Translations under genes and position numbers: made by a program
NCBI GenBank assembly: GCA_937949525.1
Contig: CALEDT010000008.1
Span: forward strand, 1-64,000
Reading direction: 5' to 3'
DNA length: 64,000 bases
DNA from: an uncultured Burkholderiales bacterium
GTDB lineage: Bacteria > Pseudomonadota > Gammaproteobacteria > Burkholderiales > Thiobacillaceae
Shown here: positions 35,862 to 45,223 of the stretch, one piece after another
Numbering within the stretch: the first letter of the stretch is position 1
Layout: every line of letters starts with the position of its first letter
Notes under the pieces: model-generated
The model's input: only the letters and a program-made list of their open reading frames with translations
Told to the model about the DNA's origin: nothing
Databases searched by the model: none

Positions 35862-37325
35862 ATGTCATCCCCCGTCGTTTCCGCTGGCGGCACCACGCCC
35901 GCCGGCATCCCCGTTGCCGTGAGCTTTGCCGATCTCGGTCTTTCTGACCCGCTGTTGCGTGCCGTCGCCGAAACCGGCTACCACACGCCGACGCCGATCC
36001 AGGCACAAGGCATTCCGCTGGTGCTCAAGGGCGGCGACCTGCTCGCTGCCGCGCAAACCGGCACCGGCAAGACCGCCGGCTTCACGCTGCCCATCCTGCA
36101 TCGGCTGACCGCCGGTCCGGTGGCGGCCCGACCCGGCCGGCCGCGTTGCCTGATCCTGGTGCCGACGCGGGAACTCGCTGCGCAGGTGGAAGAGTCGGTG
36201 CGTACCTATGGCAAATACGTCGATGTGAAGTCCATGGTCATGTTCGGCGGCGTCAACATCCACCCGCAGTACGCCGCGCTGCGCGGCCGTGTCGACATCC
36301 TGGTGGCAACACCCGGCCGCCTGCTCGACCATGTCGGCCAGAAGACCGTGGACTTGTCCGGCATCGAGATCCTGGTGTTGGACGAAGCTGACCGCATGCT
36401 GGACATGGGCTTCATCCGCGACATCCGCAAGATCATCGCGCTGCTACCGAAAAAGCGGCAGACGCTGCTGTATTCCGCCACCTTCTCCGACGAGATCAAG
36501 GCGTTGGCCAACGGCCTGCTCGACCACCCCGGCAGCATCGAAGTGGCGCGCCGCAACACCGCTTCCGAACTGGTCGAGCAATCCGTGCATCTGGTGCCGC
36601 AGGGGCACAAGAAGGATCTGCTGGCGCACCTGATCCGCCAGCACAACTGGCAGCAGGTGCTGGTGTTCACGCGCACCAAGCACGGCGCCAACAAACTCGC
36701 CGAGAAACTGGTCAAGGAGAATATCCCGGCCGCCGCCATCCACGGCAACAAGAGCCAGGGTGCGCGCACGCGCGCACTGGCGCAGTTCAAGGACGGCACG
36801 TTGCAGGTGCTGGTAGCCACTGACATCGCCGCGCGCGGCATCGACATCGACCAGTTGCCGCAGGTGGTGAATTTCGAGCTGCCCAACGTGCCCGAGGACT
36901 ACGTGCACCGTATTGGCCGCACCGGTCGCGCAGGCAGCGCTGGCGCCGCGGTGTCGCTGGTGGATGCCGAGGAAATGGGTTATCTGCGCGACATCGAGCG
37001 CCTGATCAAGCGCGGTATCGCCCGCGTCGAGGTGGAAGGTTTCGTGCCACCGGCCACGCCGGTCGGTGCCATGCCGGACCGCGACCCGCGACCGCCTCGC
37101 CCGGCGCGTGGCGGCGGCCCGGCACGCGGCCAGACGCGCGTGCAGGGTGCCGGCAAACCGGCCGGCGCCCGGACGGTCACCGGCGGCAAGCCTGCGGGTC
37201 CGCGTGATACGCCGCGCCATCATCCCGCCGCTGCCACTGGCGCGCCGACACCGAACCGGCGCGAGTCGCACAACCGGCCCAAGGCGGCGTTGTTCAGCGC
37301 CAAGCCGGCCAAGGTCGAACGCTGA
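35862..37325 (+). CDS. ATP-dependent RNA helicase, DEAD-box (RhlE-like)
   Basis: A 487-residue RNA helicase with the full set of motifs: Q-motif ([31 protein letters not shown] in pieces), Walker [22 protein letters not shown]-type [12 protein letters not shown] (YSATFSD), [11 protein letters not shown] and [10 protein letters not shown]. The C-terminal 120 residues are basic and Gly/Pro-rich ([11 protein letters not shown] region), as in RhlE. Such helicases unwind RNA during ribosome assembly and decay. CAGGAG precedes the start ATG 35862. The YgiQ gene follows after 5 bases. Confidence 0.94.
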   Translation: MSSPVVSAGGTTPAGIPVAVSFADLGLSDPLLRAVAETGYHTPTPIQAQGIPLVLKGGDLLAAAQTGTGKTAGFTLPILHRLTAGPVAARPGRPRCLILVPTRELAAQVEESVRTYGKYVDVKSMVMFGGVNIHPQYAALRGRVDILVATPGRLLDHVGQKTVDLSGIEILVLDEADRMLDMGFIRDIRKIIALLPKKRQTLLYSATFSDEIKALANGLLDHPGSIEVARRNTASELVEQSVHLVPQGHKKDLLAHLIRQHNWQQVLVFTRTKHGANKLAEKLVKENIPAAAIHGNKSQGARTRALAQFKDGTLQVLVATDIAARGIDIDQLPQVVNFELPNVPEDYVHRIGRTGRAGSAGAAVSLVDAEEMGYLRDIERLIKRGIARVEVEGFVPPATPVGAMPDRDPRPPRPARGGGPARGQTRVQGAGKPAGARTVTGGKPAGPRDTPRHHPAAATGAPTPNRRESHNRPKAALFSAKPAKVER

Positions 37326-37330
37326 CCGCG

Positions 37331-39550
37331 ATGCAGCCCGCCAAGCCCCTGTTCTCCCACCGGCCCTACTGGGCCCGGCGCTTCGGCCCGGCGCCGTTCC
37401 TGCCGATGTCGCGCGCGGAGATGGCGGCGCTGGGCTGGGACCGTTGCGACGTCATCTTGGTCACCGGCGACGCCTACATCGACCACCCCAGCTTCGGTAT
37501 GGCCCTGGTCGGTCGTCTGCTGGAGGCGCAGGGCTTCCGCGTCGGCATCATCAGCCAGCCGGACTGGACGTCGGCCGAGCCGTTCCGTGCGTTGGGCCGG
37601 CCCAACCTGTATTTCGGCGTCACCGCCGGCAACATGGATTCCATGGTCAACCGCTACACCGCCGACCGCAGGATCCGCTCCGACGACGCCTACACGCCCA
37701 ATGGCGAGCCGCACAAACGCCCCGACCGCGCGGTCACGGTCTATGCGCAGCGCTGTCGGGAAGCGTACAAGGACGTCAACGTGGTGATCGGCGGCATCGA
37801 GGCGTCGCTGCGCCGCATCGCCCATTACGACTACTGGTCGGACAAGGTGCGCCGCTCGGTGCTGCTCGATGCGAAGGCCGACCTGCTGCTCTACGGCAAC
37901 GCCGAACGCGCCCTGGTCGAGCTCACCCACCGCCTGGCCGCGGGCGAGTCGATCGAAGCCATCCGCGACCTGCGCGGCAGCGCCTTCATGGTGCCGCACG
38001 GCTGGAAGCCTGCGGAAGGCTGGCAGGAGCTGGATTCGCTGGCCATGGACACGCCGGGCCGGGTGGACCGGCATCCCGATCCCTACGCGGCGGGCCCCAC
38101 GCCGCAGGGGGAGGGGGGACAGGGGGCGCAGCCTCTGCGTTACCTCCTGCGTGACCAGCGGCTGGCCGCCATCCACGCCGCCCGCGCCCACACCGTGGTG
38201 CGCCTGCCGGCGTTCGAGCAGGTGGAGAAGAACCCGGTGCTGTACGCGCATGCCTCGCGCGTGTTCCACCTCGAATCCAATCCCGGCAATGCGCGCGCCC
38301 TGGTGCAGGCGCACGGCGATCGCGACCTCTGGCTGAATCCGCCGCCGATCCCGCTTTCCACCCCGGAGATGGACGCGGTCTACGATCTGCCCTACGCGCG
38401 CGCGCCGCACCCGGCCTACGGCGACGCGAAAATCCCGGCCTGGGAGATGATCCGCTTCTCGGTCAATATCATGCGCGGCTGTTTCGGCGGCTGTACCTTT
38501 TGCTCCATCACCGAGCACGAGGGGCGTGTCATCCAGAGCCGCTCGGAGGAGTCCATCCTGCGCGAGATCGAGGCCATCCGCGACAAGACGCCCGGTTTCA
38601 CCGGGGTCATCTCCGACCTGGGCGGCCCCACCGCCAACATGTACCGCCTGGCCTGCAAGGACGCGAAGATCGAGGCTGCCTGCCGGCGCCTGTCCTGCGT
38701 GTTCCCGGACGTCTGCGACAACATGTCCACCGACCACGGTCCGCTCATTCGGCTCTACCGCAAGGCACGTGCGCTGCCCGGCATCAAGAAGGTGCTCATC
38801 GGCTCCGGCGTGCGCTACGACCTGGCGGTGAAGTCGCCCGAGTACGTGAAGGAACTGGTCACCCACCACGTCGGCGGCTATCTGAAGATCGCCCCCGAAC
38901 ATACCGAGGAGGGACCGCTCGCGCACATGATGAAGCCGGGTATCGGCAGTTACGAGCGCTTCCGCCAGCTGTTCGAGAAGTATTCGAAGGATGCGGGCAA
39001 GGAGCAGTACCTGATCCCGTATTTCATCGCCGCCCATCCCGGCACCACGTTGGAGGACATGCTCAACCTTGCGCTCTGGCTCAAGCGCAACCGGTTCCGC
39101 CCGGACCAGGTGCAGACCTTCCTGCCCACGCCGATGGCCCTGGCCACCGCCATGTATCACAGCGAACTCAATCCGCTGAAGAAGGTGCTGCGCGGCGGCC
39201 GCGCGGTGCCGGTCACCCGGCAAGGCAGGGTGCGCAAACTGCACAAAGCCTTCCTGCGCTACCACGACCCGGACAATTGGCCGCTGCTGCGCGAGGCGCT
39301 GAAAGACATGGGGCGCGAAGACCTGATCGGCAACGGCAAGCACCATCTGATCCCCAGCTTCCAGCCGGCCGGCACCGGCCGGCGTCCGAACGCTGCGAGC
39401 CGGATGGAGCCGGTGAAACAGGGGCGCGCGGCCGAGTCCCGGCAGCGGCCGGATGCACGACCCGCGAGGGGCACGGCACCGTCGCGCGCGGGTGCGCCAC
39501 CCGCCCCGGGCGGGCAGGGACGACGCGGCAGCCGAGCGAAACCGCGCTGA
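37331..39550 (+). CDS. YgiQ-family radical SAM protein
   Basis: A 739-residue radical SAM protein of the UPF0313/YgiQ family. The 4Fe-4S motif is CFGGCTFC, preceded by an N-terminal cobalamin-binding-like domain ([20 protein letters not shown]) and followed by a conserved [12 protein letters not shown] stretch and GDMGRED-like C-terminal region. The last 60 residues are a basic Pro/Arg-rich tail. The biochemical role of YgiQ is not firmly known. It is probably co-transcribed with the DEAD-box helicase (5-base gap). Confidence 0.93.
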   Translation: MQPAKPLFSHRPYWARRFGPAPFLPMSRAEMAALGWDRCDVILVTGDAYIDHPSFGMALVGRLLEAQGFRVGIISQPDWTSAEPFRALGRPNLYFGVTAGNMDSMVNRYTADRRIRSDDAYTPNGEPHKRPDRAVTVYAQRCREAYKDVNVVIGGIEASLRRIAHYDYWSDKVRRSVLLDAKADLLLYGNAERALVELTHRLAAGESIEAIRDLRGSAFMVPHGWKPAEGWQELDSLAMDTPGRVDRHPDPYAAGPTPQGEGGQGAQPLRYLLRDQRLAAIHAARAHTVVRLPAFEQVEKNPVLYAHASRVFHLESNPGNARALVQAHGDRDLWLNPPPIPLSTPEMDAVYDLPYARAPHPAYGDAKIPAWEMIRFSVNIMRGCFGGCTFCSITEHEGRVIQSRSEESILREIEAIRDKTPGFTGVISDLGGPTANMYRLACKDAKIEAACRRLSCVFPDVCDNMSTDHGPLIRLYRKARALPGIKKVLIGSGVRYDLAVKSPEYVKELVTHHVGGYLKIAPEHTEEGPLAHMMKPGIGSYERFRQLFEKYSKDAGKEQYLIPYFIAAHPGTTLEDMLNLALWLKRNRFRPDQVQTFLPTPMALATAMYHSELNPLKKVLRGGRAVPVTRQGRVRKLHKAFLRYHDPDNWPLLREALKDMGREDLIGNGKHHLIPSFQPAGTGRRPNAASRMEPVKQGRAAESRQRPDARPARGTAPSRAGAPPAPGGQGRRGSRAKPR

Positions 39551-39651
39551 TGCCGTGCCCGACGGCGTTACGGTAGCATGTCGGCCTGGTCCGGCGAGTG
39601 CCGGCCGTATCGCAAGGAACGTCGTGTACGCGTCCCCTATCAGGAGGCCCC

Positions 39652-39891
39652 ATGAACATCCGGATGATCGCGCTGCCGCTGCTGTGCGCCACCCAGGTCA
39701 CCCTGGCCGATGAACCCGCCCGACCGCCCGCCGATACGCGCGGCGCCGTCACGCCGACCGCTGCATCCGTGGCGGCCGCGCCCGGCCAGCGCCAAGCCGG
39801 CATGCGCCGGCTGCCCAGAGGCGACTTGCGCCATTGCCTGGAGTTGGATGACGACAAGGCGGTGATTCGCTGCGCGGAGGGTCGGCGGTGA
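39652..39891 (+). CDS. Small secreted protein of unknown function
   Basis: A 79-residue protein with AGGAGG ten bases before the ATG. A signal peptide is visible (IRMIALPLLCATQVTLA), followed by an Ala/Pro-rich stretch and a conserved-looking end LRHCLELDDDKAVIRCAEG, where two Cys may form a disulfide. The function is unknown. Confidence 0.6.
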   Translation: MNIRMIALPLLCATQVTLADEPARPPADTRGAVTPTAASVAAAPGQRQAGMRRLPRGDLRHCLELDDDKAVIRCAEGRR

Positions 39892-39967
39892 CGTCGACCT
39901 GCCAAAGATCAAGTGCGTCGGCGGCGCGAGCAGGTATGTTCACGCCCGATGTCCACTGACGCTCCGG

Positions 39968-40234
39968 ATGACCATGAGTACCCCGCTCGATCAAGATTCC
40001 GCACATGCCCCGACCGGGGCGGGTCGCCCCATGCGGCGCGGTCCGCCCCGTGGACCGTTGATCATCATGCTGGTGGTGGTGGCGGTGGTCGGTGCGCTGG
40101 CCCTGTGGGCTTACCTGACGCCGCCCAAACCGTTGCCGGAGATCCCGCCGCACAAACAGATTCCGGCGGAGTGGCATCACCCGCAGGATCCGCGTCCCGA
40201 CCCGGATCCGGCCAAGCGGCCGTTCGAGCCCTGA
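39968..40234 (+). CDS. Small single-pass membrane protein of unknown function
   Basis: An 88-residue protein with one transmembrane helix (LIIMLVVVAVVGALALWAYL) and a short Pro/Asp/His-rich C-terminus after it. No family is recognised. An ATG six bases further in (MSTPL) is another possible start. It converges on the flavoprotein gene. Confidence 0.55.
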   Translation: MTMSTPLDQDSAHAPTGAGRPMRRGPPRGPLIIMLVVVAVVGALALWAYLTPPKPLPEIPPHKQIPAEWHHPQDPRPDPDPAKRPFEP

Positions 40235-40271
40235 GCGGTGCGCTGTAGCACGGCGGTCCGACCGGACGCGG

Positions 40272-41525
40272 TCAGTCGGCCGGCAGCGTGACCTGCCCGT
40301 CCGTGCTGAACTGGTAGTCACGGAACACGTGTTCGGCGCTGAGCAGCGCGTAACTGCCGTCCTCGCGCCGCACGCTGGTGTCCTTCAGTCGGTAGGTGTA
40401 GTGACCGCAGGTCCAGATGTTGAAGTCGCGCATGTGCGTGCACAGACAGGTCTTGTCCGTCACCCTGATCTTCTTCTCGCCCGGATGCGCGGCCACCTCG
40501 CGGTTGTAGGCGTCGATGTAGGCGCAACGGCCGTTGGCGTCGAGCAGATAGCCGAAGGATTCGCAGTTGGGATGCGTGCCCGCGCCGATGCCGGGGCTGC
40601 TCTTGATCATGCGCATCGGATAGCCCGTGGGCGAAATGCCGTTGACTTCGATGTCGTTCTCGTTGGCCTTGAAGTATTCCTGCTTGACCACGTCGGGCAG
40701 GCCGCATTCCCGCGTGACCGTGAAGCGTGTCGCCACCTGCACGGCAGCCGCGCCTCGTTCCAGGAAGGCGGCGGCGTCGCTGCCGGTGAAGATGCCGCCG
40801 GCCGGGATCAGCGGGATGTCGAGTTGCTCGCCGCGCAGCCAGTTCTGGATCTCCGTGACGATGCTGGCGAGATCGTATTTCATCCAGTCGTCGAGGCCGA
40901 AGCCCAGATGGCCGCCGGCCAGCGGTCCCTCGACCACGACATAGTCGGGCAGGCGGCCGCAGCGCGCATTCTTGCGCAGGAACAGTTGCAGCGCGCGCAG
41001 GCTGGATACGATGATGCCCAGCTTGGCGTCGCGAAAGCGGGGGTGTTCCTCCATCAGCGCGAACGAGCCCAGATGCAGCCCGGCCGCCAGCGTGATGCCG
41101 TCGATGCCGGCATCGAGCGCCGCGTTGAGACGGACCTTGAGCGTCTCCTTGGGCGCGTTCATCGTCAGCTTTTCCATGCAGTTGATGAACACCATGCCCT
41201 CGCCGCGTTTGGCGTCCATGGCGCGCCGCACGTGCATGCGCGTGGCTTCTTCCAGCTCGCCGAGATGGAACTTGACCAGGGTCTTGTCCATCAGGTTCTG
41301 CACGTTCGCCTTGTACAGCTTGAGCTTGTCCTTGACGAAGCGGGTCTTGAAGTGGCGGTCGATCACGGTCGGCACCATGGCGTCCGAGATGTGGCCGACA
41401 CCGCCCAGGCGCGCCGCTTCCAGCGCCAGTTCGACCGTCGAGATGTCCACCCCCATGCCCCCGATGACGATGGGCACCAGCTCGTGACGGCCGAGACGGA
41501 AGCGGAAATCATCCACACGTTTCAT
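40272..41525 (-). CDS. Nitronate monooxygenase/2-nitropropane dioxygenase-family flavoprotein
   Basis: A 417-residue TIM-barrel flavoprotein of the nitronate monooxygenase family. It shows the N-terminal PIVIGGMGVDISTVELALEAAR, the FMN-binding segments VVEGPLAGGHLGFGLDDWMKYD and IPAGGIFTGSDAAAFLERGAAAVQVATRF. A C-terminal extension of about 110 residues is Cys-rich (CLCTHMRDFNIWTCGHYTY) and could bind a metal or iron-sulfur cluster. Ordinary members are shorter and lack this tail. The reaction is unknown; a thiol or nitronate oxidation is possible. Confidence 0.83.
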   Translation of the reverse strand: MKRVDDFRFRLGRHELVPIVIGGMGVDISTVELALEAARLGGVGHISDAMVPTVIDRHFKTRFVKDKLKLYKANVQNLMDKTLVKFHLGELEEATRMHVRRAMDAKRGEGMVFINCMEKLTMNAPKETLKVRLNAALDAGIDGITLAAGLHLGSFALMEEHPRFRDAKLGIIVSSLRALQLFLRKNARCGRLPDYVVVEGPLAGGHLGFGLDDWMKYDLASIVTEIQNWLRGEQLDIPLIPAGGIFTGSDAAAFLERGAAAVQVATRFTVTRECGLPDVVKQEYFKANENDIEVNGISPTGYPMRMIKSSPGIGAGTHPNCESFGYLLDANGRCAYIDAYNREVAAHPGEKKIRVTDKTCLCTHMRDFNIWTCGHYTYRLKDTSVRREDGSYALLSAEHVFRDYQFSTDGQVTLPAD

Positions 41526-41710
41526 AGAAGTCCTGGATACGGTCGGGCTCGACGCGGTCGGTCAGGGATGCGCCGGCAAGGGGAGAGAGCGGCAATTCGG
41601 AACATCTGCGGAGATCAAGCCGCGATGATAAGCGTTTGGCGCACGCGCAGCCAGCAACCGCCCAGCACCATGGCTAGCGGAAGGCGCCCAACGCGGGGCC
41701 ACGCTCGATG

Positions 41711-42952
41711 TCAGAAACCACCGCCGTGGCTGCGGTACAGGCGTGCGGCCCGCACCAGGTTGAGCGCCAGAACGAAGGCGGAAGCGGCGAGCAGGGCCCC
41801 GCCGGGCATCGCCAGCGCGGGCAGGAAGGGTGCGCCGGACAGGCAGGCGAGGCTGGCGACATGCAGCCGAAACTGCCGTCTGGCCGCGCCGTCGGGCAGG
41901 AAATCCTTCATGGTCGGCAGCCCGGCGCCACGCCCGTTCCGGCGCGACTGCAGGTGGAACCAGGCGAGAAAGGGCACGATCTTGCCCAGCATGCCGTGGG
42001 TCACCGATACCGCGAAGCCGAGCAGGAACAGCACGCCCGCGAGCAGTCGCGGCGTGTGCGGGCCGCCGGTCAGGAACAGCAGGCAGGCGGCGATCAGGCA
42101 GATCATGGCGACACGCCAGTAATCCAGGGTGACATCCGGCGTCTTGCGCCGCCGTCGGCGCAGCACGTCCAGCGTCACCAGCGCGAACGCGACCAGGCCG
42201 ACACCGATGCCGGCGTGGCCGATGCGCTGCCAGGGTGAGGGGGCCAACAGCGCCCAGGCCAGTGAAACGCCCAGTCCCCAGGCCAGCGCGCGGGTCAGAC
42301 GCGGCGGGTAGGGCGGAGTGACCTGCAACATCGGCACCACCTGCCAGGCCGTGGCCATCACCAGCATGCCGATCCACCCGGCCAGTCCGGCGATGGCGTG
42401 GCGTTCGAGCCAACGCAACGGATCCGCCGGCTGCCAGTCGCCGCGCAACCAGGCCACCAGGCCCAGGCCCAGCAGCACGACCACCGGCAACGCCGCCACA
42501 GCCAGGCGCATGCCACGCACGGTATCGATCGATCGCGCCCGCGCCAGCGCCAGCGCGCCAGCCGCCAGGTAGGGGCACAGCGTCAGCGCGATCCATCCAC
42601 CCGCCAGGCGCAGCGCGCCGGTATGCATGGCATCCATCCCCCAGGCCAGCAGGGGCGTGCCCAGCGTCAATCCGGCCCAGGCGATGCGCCCCACCCACAC
42701 GGCGCCCGGCACCGGCACCCCGCCGACTACGGGGAGCATCTGCGTCAGCGCACCGAGCATCACCAAGCCGAGAAAGCCCAGTGTCAGCAGATGCGTCAGG
42801 GCGACCGTGCGCGGCGCCAGCAGGTCGGCGGTCCAGTGCGGAAGCATGGCGAGCACGCCGGCGGCGAACAGGAAGGCCGGGGCGACCAGCATGAACAGCA
42901 GCGGCACCCCGAACGGCGGCGCCTGCTCATAGGCCAGTCCGTGGCGGCTCAC
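41711..42952 (-). CDS. NnrS-like multi-pass membrane protein
   Basis: A 413-residue membrane protein with about 11-12 helices, starting at GTG 42952, which overlaps the DUF2249 stop. Conserved His sit in helices: ALTHLLTLGFLGLVMLGALTQMLPVVGG, LERHAIAGLAGWIGMLVMATAWQVVPMLQVTPPYPP and VTHGMLGKIVPFLAWFHLQSR. The pattern resembles NnrS and other heme-copper-oxidase-like proteins tied to nitric-oxide stress. Its neighbours, hemerythrin and DUF2249, support a role in NO or nitrosative defence (inference). Confidence 0.75.
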   Translation of the reverse strand: MSRHGLAYEQAPPFGVPLLFMLVAPAFLFAAGVLAMLPHWTADLLAPRTVALTHLLTLGFLGLVMLGALTQMLPVVGGVPVPGAVWVGRIAWAGLTLGTPLLAWGMDAMHTGALRLAGGWIALTLCPYLAAGALALARARSIDTVRGMRLAVAALPVVVLLGLGLVAWLRGDWQPADPLRWLERHAIAGLAGWIGMLVMATAWQVVPMLQVTPPYPPRLTRALAWGLGVSLAWALLAPSPWQRIGHAGIGVGLVAFALVTLDVLRRRRRKTPDVTLDYWRVAMICLIAACLLFLTGGPHTPRLLAGVLFLLGFAVSVTHGMLGKIVPFLAWFHLQSRRNGRGAGLPTMKDFLPDGAARRQFRLHVASLACLSGAPFLPALAMPGGALLAASAFVLALNLVRAARLYRSHGGGF

Positions 42953-43179
42953 GCGCGCACGCGGGGTTCGATCAGGATCTCGTAGCAGCCGTCCGCCAGC
43001 ATGTGGGTGCGGTGGGCGTAACCCATGTTCTCCAGCATGCCGTACAGCGGAAACGGCTCCCGGTGCAGCAGGAAGCGGATGTGCTGCCCGGGCCGCAGCA
43101 GGTCGAGTGCGGCCAGCACCTTTTCCATCGGCTCCGGCGGCTCCAGCCAGCGCGCGTCGACCAGGACTTCCTGCTTCAT
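42949..43179 (-). CDS. DUF2249-domain protein
   Basis: A 76-residue soluble protein of the SirA/TusA-like DUF2249 family: VDARWLEPPEPMEKVLAALDLLRPGQHIRFLLHREPFPLYGMLENMGY in pieces. It lacks the TusA catalytic CPxP Cys. DUF2249 proteins often neighbour hemerythrin and NO-response genes. Start and stop overlap both neighbours by four bases, so the three genes are translationally coupled. Confidence 0.85.
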   Translation of the reverse strand: MKQEVLVDARWLEPPEPMEKVLAALDLLRPGQHIRFLLHREPFPLYGMLENMGYAHRTHMLADGCYEILIEPRVRA

Positions 43180-43628
43180 GCGTGTTGCGTGTGTTCCAGA
43201 CCCGACAGGGTGGCGAGCAGCCCATCGCGCTCGGCCGCGAGCGCCTGATCGGCCATCGGATAAAGGATGTTCTCCTCCTTCATGTTGTGCTGGCGCATCA
43301 GCATCAACAAGGTCTCGGACAGGCTCATGTAGGCGCGATAGTCCTCACGCGCCAGCGCCGCGCGCATGCTGTCCATCAGGCCGAGCATTTGTTCGTGCTC
43401 GCCGCGCATGATGAAGGTCGGTCCGCCGACCATGCCGGTGCGGGCCTCGAACGCAGGAAACAGCACGTCCTCCTCCATGGCGAAATGCCGGCGCATGGCC
43501 GCGTGGAAGTCCTGGAACCGAGTGCGCGCATCGTTCCAGTTTTTTTCCGCGACCGCGTTCTCGGCGGCCGTGAACAGCTCGTCACAATGCGTGTGGTCGT
43601 CGCCCAGATAGTGGGTGAAAGTGGTCAT
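43176..43628 (-). CDS. Hemerythrin-domain protein
   Basis: A 150-residue four-helix protein of the hemerythrin fold binding a non-heme di-iron centre. Metal-ligand positions are visible as HYLGDDHTHCDELF, MRRHFAMEEDVLFPAFE, GEHEQMLGLMDS and MRQHNMKEENILYPMAD. Such domains bind O2 or NO; the HxxxE-based pattern is like that of RIC/YtfE-related proteins. The ATG 43628 with GGAG upstream is chosen. It is first in an operon with DUF2249 and the NnrS-like gene. Confidence 0.9.
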   Translation of the reverse strand: MTTFTHYLGDDHTHCDELFTAAENAVAEKNWNDARTRFQDFHAAMRRHFAMEEDVLFPAFEARTGMVGGPTFIMRGEHEQMLGLMDSMRAALAREDYRAYMSLSETLLMLMRQHNMKEENILYPMADQALAAERDGLLATLSGLEHTQHA

Positions 43629-43685
43629 GGCAGCTCCGGCGGCATCGAATGGCGTGCATGGTGCGGACACCGTCCGGCGCCGGCC

Positions 43686-43699
43686 TTGATCTTTGGCAA
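43686..43699 (-). promoter_or_regulatory. FNR/DNR-like box between hemerythrin operon and radA
   Basis: TTGATctttGGCAA on the plus strand matches nine of ten bases of TTGAT-N4-GTCAA, the FNR/DNR-type palindrome. A -10-like CACCAT (43663-43658, minus strand) would put the hemerythrin transcript start near 43651. The box centre would then be at -41.5, the standard site for an activator of this class. Confidence 0.45.
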
Positions 43700-43704
43700 G
43701 GCAG

Positions 43705-43733
43705 TTGCCGGTCCGTTGCTACACCGCTATAAG
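43705..43733 (+). promoter_or_regulatory. Sigma70-type promoter of radA
   Basis: TTGCCG (43705-43710), a 17-base spacer, then TATAAG (43728-43733, five of six matches). The transcript would start around 43740, next to the ATG at 43741, so the mRNA may be leaderless. Confidence 0.5.
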
Positions 43734-43740
43734 GGCATGC

Positions 43741-45093
43741 ATGGCCAAGAACGCGACCGTCTACGTCTGCGCCCAGTGTGGCGGCCAGACGAGCAAATGG
43801 CAAGGGCAATGCCCGCACTGTCTGGCCTGGAATACCTTGGCGGAATCGATCCGGGAGGCCACGCCGCGCCGGTTCCAGTCGCTCGCCGCGAGCGGCGAAG
43901 TCACGCGCCTGTCGGCCGTGTGCGCGCAGGAGGCGCCGCGGCTGGCCAGCGGCCTGGCGGAGTTCGACCGGGTGCTCGGCGGCGGCCTGGTGGGCGGTGG
44001 CGTGGTGCTGATCGGCGGCGATCCGGGCATCGGCAAGTCGACCCTGTTGTTGCAGGCGCTGGCCGAGATCGCCGCGCGTGAGCACGTGCTCTATGTCAGC
44101 GGCGAGGAATCGGCCACGCAGATCGCGTTGCGCGCGCGGCGGCTGGGTATCACCGCCGACCTGCCGCTGCTCACCGAGATCCGGCTGGAAGGCATCCTCT
44201 CCACGCTGCGCGCGGCGCCGCCGCGTGTCGCGGTGATCGACTCGATCCAGACCGTCTACACCGAGCAGTTGCAGTCGGCGCCGGGCAGTGTGGCCCAGGT
44301 GCGCGAATGTGCCCAGGAACTGACGCGCCACGCCAAGCAGAGCGGCACTTCGCTGTTTCTGGTCGGCCACGTCACCAAGGAAGGTGCGTTGGCCGGCCCG
44401 CGCGTGCTCGAACACATCGTCGATACGGTGTTGTATTTCGAGGGCGATACCGGCTCCAGCTTCCGCCTGATCCGTGCCTTCAAGAACCGCTACGGCGCGG
44501 TCAACGAGCTGGGCGTGTTCGCCATGACCGACAAGGGGCTCAAGGGTGTGGCCAATCCGTCGGCGCTGTTCCTGACGCGCGACGAACGTGAGGCGCCGGG
44601 CTCCTGCGTGGTCGTGGCGCAGGAAGGCACGCGCCCGCTGCTGGTGGAGATCCAGGCCCTGGTGGATGCGGCGCACGCGCCCAACCCGCGCCGGCTCACG
44701 GTCGGCGTCGATGGCAACCGGCTGGCCATGCTGTTGGCGGTACTGCATCGCCACGGTGGGGTGCCCTGCTATGACCAGGACGTGTTCGTCAACGCCGTCG
44801 GTGGCGTCAAGATCACCGAACCGGCCGTCGATCTGGCCGTCGCACTGGCGGTGGTGTCCTCGCTCAGGAACAAGCCGATTCCGCATAAACTGGCGGTGTT
44901 CGGCGAGGTCGGCCTGGCTGGCGAGATTCGCCCGGTGCAGCGTGGCCAGGAACGGTTGAAGGAAGCCGCCAAGCTCGGCTTCGGGCAGGCGCTGTGTCCG
45001 CGTGGCAATCTGCCCAAGGCGCGCATTGCCGGCCTGGAGGTGACCGGCGTGGCGAGCTTGGCTGAAGCGCTGGAGTTTTTCCGTCGGTTGTGA
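43741..45093 (+). CDS. radA: DNA repair protein RadA
   Basis: A 450-residue RecA-like ATPase and branch-migration protein. It has an N-terminal C4 zinc finger (YVCAQCGGQTSKWQGQCPHC), Walker A GGDPGIGKSTLLLQ, the RadA-specific FKNRYGAVNELGVFAM motif and a C-terminal Lon-protease-like domain (VDLAVALAVVSSLRNKPI, FGEVGLAGEIRPV). It helps RecA finish recombinational repair. It diverges from the hemerythrin operon. Confidence 0.96.
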   Translation: MAKNATVYVCAQCGGQTSKWQGQCPHCLAWNTLAESIREATPRRFQSLAASGEVTRLSAVCAQEAPRLASGLAEFDRVLGGGLVGGGVVLIGGDPGIGKSTLLLQALAEIAAREHVLYVSGEESATQIALRARRLGITADLPLLTEIRLEGILSTLRAAPPRVAVIDSIQTVYTEQLQSAPGSVAQVRECAQELTRHAKQSGTSLFLVGHVTKEGALAGPRVLEHIVDTVLYFEGDTGSSFRLIRAFKNRYGAVNELGVFAMTDKGLKGVANPSALFLTRDEREAPGSCVVVAQEGTRPLLVEIQALVDAAHAPNPRRLTVGVDGNRLAMLLAVLHRHGGVPCYDQDVFVNAVGGVKITEPAVDLAVALAVVSSLRNKPIPHKLAVFGEVGLAGEIRPVQRGQERLKEAAKLGFGQALCPRGNLPKARIAGLEVTGVASLAEALEFFRRL

Positions 45094-45139
45094 GCGGCTG
45101 GAGAACCGGGTGCCTGAGGAGTATTAGAAAATTCTTATA

Positions 45140-45168
45140 TTGATATTCCGAGTGCATTGTCCGAAAAT
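45140..45168 (+). promoter_or_regulatory. Possible promoter of the DUF302-octaheme operon
   Basis: TTGATA (45140-45145, five of six matches) and GAAAAT (45163-45168, four of six) are separated by 17 bases in an AT-rich patch. The leader before the ATG at 45224 would be about 50 bases and ends in GAGGAG. Confidence 0.35.
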
Positions 45169-45223
45169 GGCTGCCAGGCGCCGTTGACGGTAGGCAGTGC
45201 CCAACCTTGCGAGGAGAACAACG

